From Ciona intestinalis (Eukaryota > Chordata > Ascidiacea > Phlebobranchia > Cionidae), in NCBI RefSeq assembly GCF_000224145.3, contig NW_004190416.2:124001-188000 (forward strand): 64,000 bases of DNA, given 5' to 3'. The translations under genes and the position numbers were made by a program. The notes under the pieces are model-generated. The model made no database searches and was not told where the DNA came from. It saw nothing but the letters and a program-made list of their open reading frames with translations. Below are positions 58,728 to 64,000 of the stretch, one piece after another (the first letter of the stretch is position 1; the number at the start of each line of letters is the position of its first letter).

Positions 58728-61700
58728 CTATTTTGAAACGAATTCCGTTTGAAAAGTTGAAAGTTTTGGAAATCGCCCACGACGAGTTAACGTTATTTGG
58801 TCGGACCTTGTAATAGGGGCACTGTATGCGCTACGAGTATTTTTACGCCCTGAAAATGCCGGTATTTCTCTGAGCGCTGTGTTGTTGCTACGATTAGTCT
58901 TATTATCTCTGGAGGGAATCCCTCGCTGCGTTCTTTGGGAAGTGACACATCTACTCCGGAGGCCTCCGTTTATAAACGAGCACGGTAGTATAGAACTTGT
59001 AGATTGACTTCGAAATGTTTCTCGTTGGGTTCTATTTGATGTAGCAACGAGCTCCATTAAAGCAGATTTATACATCTGCCACGTCTCAGTGGCTTCCAAG
59101 GCCGCTCTTGCTTCTGTTACCGTTGGGAAGTCGTGGTTCTGTAACGTTATATACATATAATACAGTGTTGAACATTTTACGAGCACAGATATATAGTAGG
59201 ATGGGAAAAGATGGGACACCTTTTCATTCTATTTTTTCGTCCAAATTGTTAGTAAACAAAAAACATTCAAAGAATTATAAAACCGTATCCCCACGACTCC
59301 CGTAGGCCGTTGTTAATTGTTTAAAACACGATAATGAAATATGGGACATAATGTGTGTACCATCTTAAACTTACCATTGCGTTAAGTTGAATAAGCAAAC
59401 TAGCTGGTGCGTGACGTAGAAAGAAACTTCGTTTTATCCTGATGACGTCGGCACCTCTGCTTAGCAACGCTATTCGAGTGACGTCATCGTTGTTGCCGAT
59501 CAAATCGTCAAGACCCTTCAAGAAACACACATCTTAGCTTTCGTTTTATGTCAACATTAGAGTGCACTAATTAGAAGGCGTAGTACAGTGGTTAGCACGG
59601 CTGCCTCTAATCCAGAGGCTGTGGGGTCCATCTGTGTTATAACTACTATGGCCACTACCGTGTTATATCGACAATTTAATGTGCTATAATTTGACGAGTT
59701 CGAGAAATTAACACCCAGGAGGATTATTTTACTTCAGTTTCAAACTTACATATACGTCGCCGACTTTTAACCTTCCCAGTTCTAAATGGGCACGTCGGTA
59801 AGTGGCTAGAGCGGTGCGTGGCGCAGGTCCAGGAGGTTGTTTCATTCTTCGATTGTGAAAGAATTGGCTTCCAGTGGTCACATCGGGAAAAGTAACCGAA
59901 CTCGATATAATATCATTTTTATTGTCAGTTTTAGAGCTTTGTGTTTTTGAGTGCGAGTCTCCGTTTGGCAATTTCTCTATATCTTTGTGCGTTCCCTCTT
60001 TTGCTAAGCTCTCAGTTGATCTGCTCAGTCGCTGCTAAAATCATTTGAAATCGCTAAGTTTTGGTTCATAGTGAACGAAATCAATAACCACAATAAAAAA
60101 AAAAGTTACCTGTTCGTTATTAAGAATTGGAATGTGTTCTGTTGTTGCCGCTTGTTGGTTACTAGAAGTTTGAAATTCGTTTTATAAACAGATAAGTTAA
60201 ACGTTAAACATGACAGCCCATATTGCAAAAAATGACTTTCATTTCAAACGTTTCGGTTAAAAAAACAAATCATTTTTATTTATGCAAGAAGTAAAAAGGG
60301 ACGCTTATAACGAAAACGCTAACGAAAAATACAAAATAGTGTTTCCACGCATAAGTTACACGCTGCTGTTGTAATGTTGGGTAAAATCTGGCCCAAATAC
60401 CAGGTCCTTAAGGACACAGAATAAAAAGCACAAATAACAAACTTGTTAAAACGTACCGAGTCGTATAAGCTGGTGCTGTGTTCAAACGTGCGACAGGTTG
60501 GTACATTTTGAAAGCGGCCAGCGGCGGTTGAACTCTGCTGTATCTTCTATTTTTAGCGCAACCCAATTCTTGAGAGTTTTGTTTATTGAACAGCGAACCC
60601 TTCCGACAAAATACATCGGCTACGTACTGCGTGCGAACCAGCCGACAATCGCCCTTGAATAGTTCAATACATAACTCACATATCAATACTTGATATAGTA
60701 CTGTGGGGTAAGATCGGAGTAAGATCCTTTTGTACATAATATCCAAATATCCTGATCATGTTTTAAACAATTAACAACGGTGTATAGGGGTCCTGAGGAT
60801 ACGGTTTTAGAATTATTTTAATGTTCTTTGTTCGCTACCGAATGGGACGAAAATGGTATAAAATTATGCCCCATCTTCTTCCACTGTACCATACATATTG
60901 TTTAAAAATACCGAACTTACAGTTTTTATGACATAAAGCCACTCGTAATCCGTGCCGCCAGGATAAACCACACTGTCTTTCCTGAAAAAAAAAAACAGTT
61001 TTAAAATGATTGAAAGAATTGTAACTTACTTGATCCTCGCGTGGAAAACGACAGTCGTTATAACACGAACGTTCTGTTTCGTACATCTCGTGCCCGCTTA
61101 CGAGTTATCACGTATGTGTTACTTTGTGGTTGATATTACTTTTTGGTAACATATAAAACTTTTTGTTTTTTAATGGCAAGCTTAGCACTACAGTTAAAGT
61201 AAACCTACGGGTAATACTGCAGGTCAATAATATTGTGCTGGTTGTTCAATAGTTCTGAAGGAAACAATTTAAGGATTTGGTGTTGGGATAAAAATTCCTT
61301 CGCGCCGTCTGTTTTGTCTTGTCGCAATGTATAATAGTCCTGCGACAAAAAATGATGAAAATTATTTTTTGTCCAGCTATAAAATAGTCGAAAAAAAACG
61401 GTGCAAAATTTGGTTTTGATCCAGCTATAAAAAGGATAAAAAAACGTTGCAAACAAGCTTTTGTCCAGCTATAGAATAGGATAAAAAAAACGGTGCAAAT
61501 TGAAGGTTTTTTCCAGCTATAAAAAGGATAAAAAAAACGTTGCAAATCAAGATTTTATGGTCCAGCTATAAAATAGGCGATTATAAAAAGAGAGGGAACA
61601 CATATTAGCATACTTCTCTATCGAGTACGAAGCATTCAACTGTTCCCCTGCAAACCAAACTCTGTTTTCTTTCGCTGCAGTTTCTCTCCATCTCGTCAAC

Positions 61701-63764
61701 CTGATCAAAAACATCAAATATAGTTTATATTATTAAAACCGCTCTTGTGTCTTCGTTATTATGGATAAAGAGACAAAATAAATTTCATACTTTCATTAAC
61801 ACCGTCGGAATTCAGTATTCGGTGTACAGCAAACACAGGTCTTAGTAACTAAAAGTTAATTATTTCAGAAATTTGTCTATACAGTTGTTTGTAGTCGATT
61901 TTATACACATAGCATCATAGTTGTGGAAACTTACACTCGTTGTTTTCCCCTTCGTCAGCACAGCCACTGTTTTTGATATGACGCTGTTACCCACGTGATA
62001 CTCCTTTACTACCAGTATCTTTCCTCTTGTGACGTAGTAGAATCGATCAGGGGATCTCCCCTGTTGCGCAAGTACTCGCCCGTTTTCGTAACTGTAAGTT
62101 CGTAAATTTAAAACCCTAACCGAGAGGTTACAGGTTCAAGGCTTGTTGCTGCCACAATTTTGGGCTTATACGTGTCCTTGGGCAAGACAGTTACCTACGA
62201 TTGCTTTATTCAATGGTTACTATAATGGGTTGTCTAAATTGTCAGCTATATACATACTATAACGACTGTCATTTTCCGGCCACGCGATGATAAAGCTAGT
62301 TACGTTCATTTATACCTCTCGTACGCCACCAGCCGACCAAATTTATCCTCAGTTTCGTATGAGGTTGGCCCAAGCATCGTTCTAATTGCGCCATTTGCTC
62401 TGAGGAACGACGTCACTTTTTTGACATCTTTTTCTGTTCTGAAATCTGGAGGTGTGCATAGAATCATTCGGATTTCCCAACTTATCTGGAGATAATAAAC
62501 ATATATTTCTGCTACCATGCACAATGTAAATAGGCTTTTAGCGGCTCATCTAGTATGGATATAATATACATGCTTAAATACGTATATAGTAGGGTGGGGT
62601 AAAATGGGACAACTTTAGCACATAATATCCAAATAGCCTGATCGTGTTTTAAACAATTAACAACTGTCTATGGAAGTCGGGGAATCAACAGCAAAACAAT
62701 AGTTGTTAAAACACGCTATGTGTATAAAATGTGGGAAAGAGTCTCAGTTAAAAAGCGTGGCTGTTGCACCTAAAATAGTAAAACTAGCTTAATATCACAA
62801 TGTAAACGATAAAAGCACCTTAAGCTCCAAAATCAAACAGATTTAACTACTTGTATAGCGTATTTAATGGCAAACCTATAAACTCACAGCGTCCCCGTTA
62901 AACCTATAAAACCATACACTTACAACGCCATAGATATCTTCACATATGTTTAGGTATCTACACTTACACTACTTCTCTCAACGACCGACATATCGACTGT
63001 TTGAATTTGATGTGTGAAGGTCAGCTCGCCAGACTGGACCGCAATTCTGTTAACAAAGCGTGACTTATTGCACCTTTTATAGTACTGTGGGGGAAAGACA
63101 TAATACCTTCAGCACCTAATATCATATAGTAGGATGGGGGAAGATGGGACACATGTAGTGCAGAATATCCAAATATCCTGATCGTGTTTTAAACATTTAA
63201 CAACGGTCTATGGGAGTCGTAGGGATACGGATTTATATTTATTTGAATTTTCTTTGTTTACTACTAAATGTGACCAGTCAATAGAATGGTAAGGTGTCCC
63301 ATCTTTCTCCACCCTACTATAATATCCTGATCGTGTTTTAAACAATTAACAACGATCGTTTACTACCAAATGGGTCGAGAAAACAGAATGGAAAGGTGTC
63401 CCATCTCCCCTCACCTTTCTATACTTTAAACTATATTCGAACATATGAGTTGTACATGATGACAAGCTTGACGGATAAAATAAAAACAACAATCACCCAC
63501 AAAGATATATAGTAGGGTGGGGGAGATGGGACACCTTTTTATTCTAGCATATTTGGATTAAGTATGGGTTTAAAGAGAATTGGTGTGACCGCCAACTATA
63601 TACGAGTATTATCGGGATTCTGTTAAAATGTCACCTTACGCATTGAACCTTTATAGTAAATCCATATACATATTGAATACGTTATATTATTACCGTTTTC
63701 GCATTCTGAAACAGCGTAGGAGAAGCATCACACTTCGCACAATACGCCGGAAAGAATCCAGCAA
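58728..63764 (-). CDS. CNBD2: Cyclic nucleotide-binding domain protein, CNBD2-like, 5' end outside window
   Basis: Twelve exons in transcription order: 63764-63694, 63046-62968, 62485-62316, 62091-61935, 61700-61614, 61339-61209, 60981-60921, 60653-60457, 60161-60110, 60034-59750, 59515-59375 and 59138-58728. All phases agree, giving 613 residues without a start Met (human CNBD2 about 576). CNBD2 (CRIS in mouse) is a cyclic-nucleotide receptor needed for sperm function. The N-terminus is a basic helix (FRRIVRSVMLLLRCFRMRKR). The pre-domain TPPDFRTEKDVKKVTSFLRA follows, then a CNB beta-barrel (VLAQQGRSPDRFYYVTRGKI; KTVAVLTKGK; RKQSLVCRGTVECFVLDRE). A second barrel-like unit (KDSVVYPGGTDYEWLYVIKT/GDCRLVRTQ) and a conserved tail (GADVIRIKRSFFLRHAPASL) come next. 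The phosphate-binding cassette is degenerate (no FGE..L..R-A). Repeats crowd its introns. A start exon must lie beyond the last visible exon. Confidence 0.8.
59191..59368 (-). mobile_element. MITE-like repeat copy ending at a CNBD2 donor
   Basis: Left ATATAGTAGGATGGGAAAAG. Interior GTTAATTGTTTAAAACACG. The right end is decayed (TGTGTACCATCTTAAAC) and lies within about seven bases of the minus-strand exon border at 59375. Confidence 0.75.
59573..59690 (+). mobile_element. tRNA-derived SINE-like element
   Basis: GGCGTAGTACAGTGGTTAGC begins a tRNA-like head; TAGTACAGTGG fits an RNA polymerase III A box. CTCTAATCCAGAGGC resembles an anticodon arm, and the B box is decayed (GGGGTCCA). The common module TGTGTTATAACTACTATGGCC follows. 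Confidence 0.65.
60693..60894 (+). mobile_element. MITE-like repeat copy in a CNBD2 intron
   Basis: Left TATAGTACTGTGGGGTAAGA, right TCTTCTTCCACTGTACCATA. Interior TTTAAACAATTAACAACGG. Confidence 0.8.
61022..61112 (-). repeat. SINE tail, reverse orientation
   Basis: AACTTACTTGATCCTCGCGTGG, ACGACAGTCGTTATAACACG and TCGTGCCCGCTTACGAGTTA: the reverse complement of the dispersed module, well preserved. Confidence 0.65.
61371..61575. repeat. Minisatellite, five copies of a 44-49-bp unit
   Basis: TCCAGCTATA recurs with its C-C at 61373, 61421, 61465, 61513 and 61562. Each is followed by an AAATAGG/AAAAGGAT word, a run of A and ACG(G/T)TGCAAA. It sits in a CNBD2 intron and ends about 32 bases before the acceptor of exon 61339-61209 (minus strand). 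Confidence 0.9.
62112..62311 (+). mobile_element. Composite SINE-like element abutting a CNBD2 exon
   Basis: CCGAGAGGTTACAGGTTCAAGG contains a near-B-box word (GGTTCAAGG). TGTCCTTGGGCAAGACAGTT and CTACGATTGCTTTATTCAAT follow, then the common module ACTATAACGACTGTC, CCGGCCACGCGATGATAAAG and a decayed ACGTTCATTTA tail. The tail ends within about five bases of the exon at 62316. Confidence 0.65.
62585..62680 (+). mobile_element. MITE-like copy, left half only
   Basis: TATAGTAGGGTGGGGTAAAA through TTTAAACAATTAACAACTG, cut off at about 62680, where a different repeat (62685-62770) begins. Confidence 0.75.
62685..62770. repeat. Dispersed repeat shared with 58525-58612
   Basis: CAGCAAAACAATAGTTGTTA, AAACACGCTATGTGTATAAA and AAAAAGCGTGGCTG match the earlier copy. 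Confidence 0.6.
63079..63560 (+). mobile_element. Cluster of MITE-like copies: fragment, full copy, deleted copy, fragment
   Basis: A left-end fragment (63079-63123) is interrupted by a complete copy (63124-63320; ends TATAGTAGGATGGGGGAAGA and TCTCCACCCTACTATA). A copy lacking its left end and centre follows (63321-63423), then another left-end fragment (63506-63560). They lie between two CNBD2 exons. Confidence 0.8.
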
Positions 63765-63904
63765 CTGTTACGAAAAAACATGACATTCTAAACAAAGACT
63801 TTTTTTAAAAAAAACGTAACACTATAAACAACTGTTTTTTGCTACATAAGGCTTTCGGGATTCTTGCTATTACACTTGGTTACATTGAAATTACTATAAT
63901 ACCA

Positions 63905-64000
63905 TATTGGTGGCTCATCGGGTATAAAAACGTAATGTATTTCCAACGTTTCGTCTGTTATGCGGCGACTTCATCAGGGAACTAATACCAATATGTTATT
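63905..64000 (+). repeat. Dispersed repeat running off the window end
   Basis: GGTGGCTCATCGGGTATAAA, ACGTAATGTATTTCCAACGTTTCG and GCGACTTCATCAGGGAACTA. The phrase GCGGCTCATCCAGTATAAAA at 19450 and GTCAACGAAACATTGAAAATGC at 6448 are related pieces. Confidence 0.5.

Noticed and set aside
1-64000. Retrovirus-like, LTR or other capsid-bearing elements
   Set aside because: No reverse transcriptase, integrase, gag/capsid or envelope-like frame and no long terminal repeats were noticed.

Overview
The window reads as an ascidian (Ciona-type) nuclear genome segment. The gene set is chordate/metazoan (FANCE, RRP9, SNAP29, TMEM17, RGM, EFR3, EDF1, ENSA/ARPP19, CNBD2). Most genes have short AT-rich introns with GT..AG borders, and the DNA is sprinkled with one short palindrome-ended repeat family (about 190 bp, MITE-like) plus tRNA-derived SINE-like pieces. 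The species assignment is an inference from gene density, intron style and repeats; I had no database.

Layout. 0.2-1.5 kb: FANCE-like single-exon gene (minus). 3.7-6.9 kb: BTB/POZ zinc-finger gene, five exons (plus). 7.9-9.6 kb: RRP9/U3-55K, two exons (plus). 10.4-12.2 kb: SNAP29, four exons (minus), head-to-head with a 29-exon gene at 12.6-25.2 kb (plus) for a coiled-coil protein of about 1,626 residues that I cannot name. 25.4-26.7 kb: TMEM17, three exons (plus). 26.7-42.5 kb: about 15.8 kb with no supported gene, richer in G+C and CpG. 42.5-48.0 kb: repulsive guidance molecule (RGM), three exons (plus), with an unusual basic insertion and an unusual C-terminal tail. 50.6-52.9 kb: EFR3, single coding exon. 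54.5-54.9 kb: EDF1/MBF1, single coding exon. 55.7-57.5 kb: ENSA/ARPP19, three exons. 58.7 kb to beyond 63.76 kb: CNBD2-like gene (minus), twelve exons visible, its 5' end outside the window.

How the genes relate. There is no operon-like system. Most genes are housekeeping: DNA repair, U3 snoRNP, membrane fusion, plasma-membrane PI4K scaffold, transcription coactivator, PP2A-B55 inhibitor. TMEM17 is ciliary by family and CNBD2 is a sperm protein by family; the long coiled-coil gene lies directly upstream of TMEM17. The most informative large-scale signal is compositional. From about 27.4 to 50 kb the DNA is CpG-rich and surrounds the developmental gene RGM, while housekeeping gene bodies on both sides are visibly CpG-poor. 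This is what the mosaic gene-body methylation described for Ciona would leave behind.

I saw no retrovirus-like, LTR or other capsid-bearing element, no CRISPR array, and no rRNA or intact tRNA gene. Exon borders were placed by eye from GT/AG sites and checked for reading-phase agreement between consecutive exons. They are predictions without transcript support.
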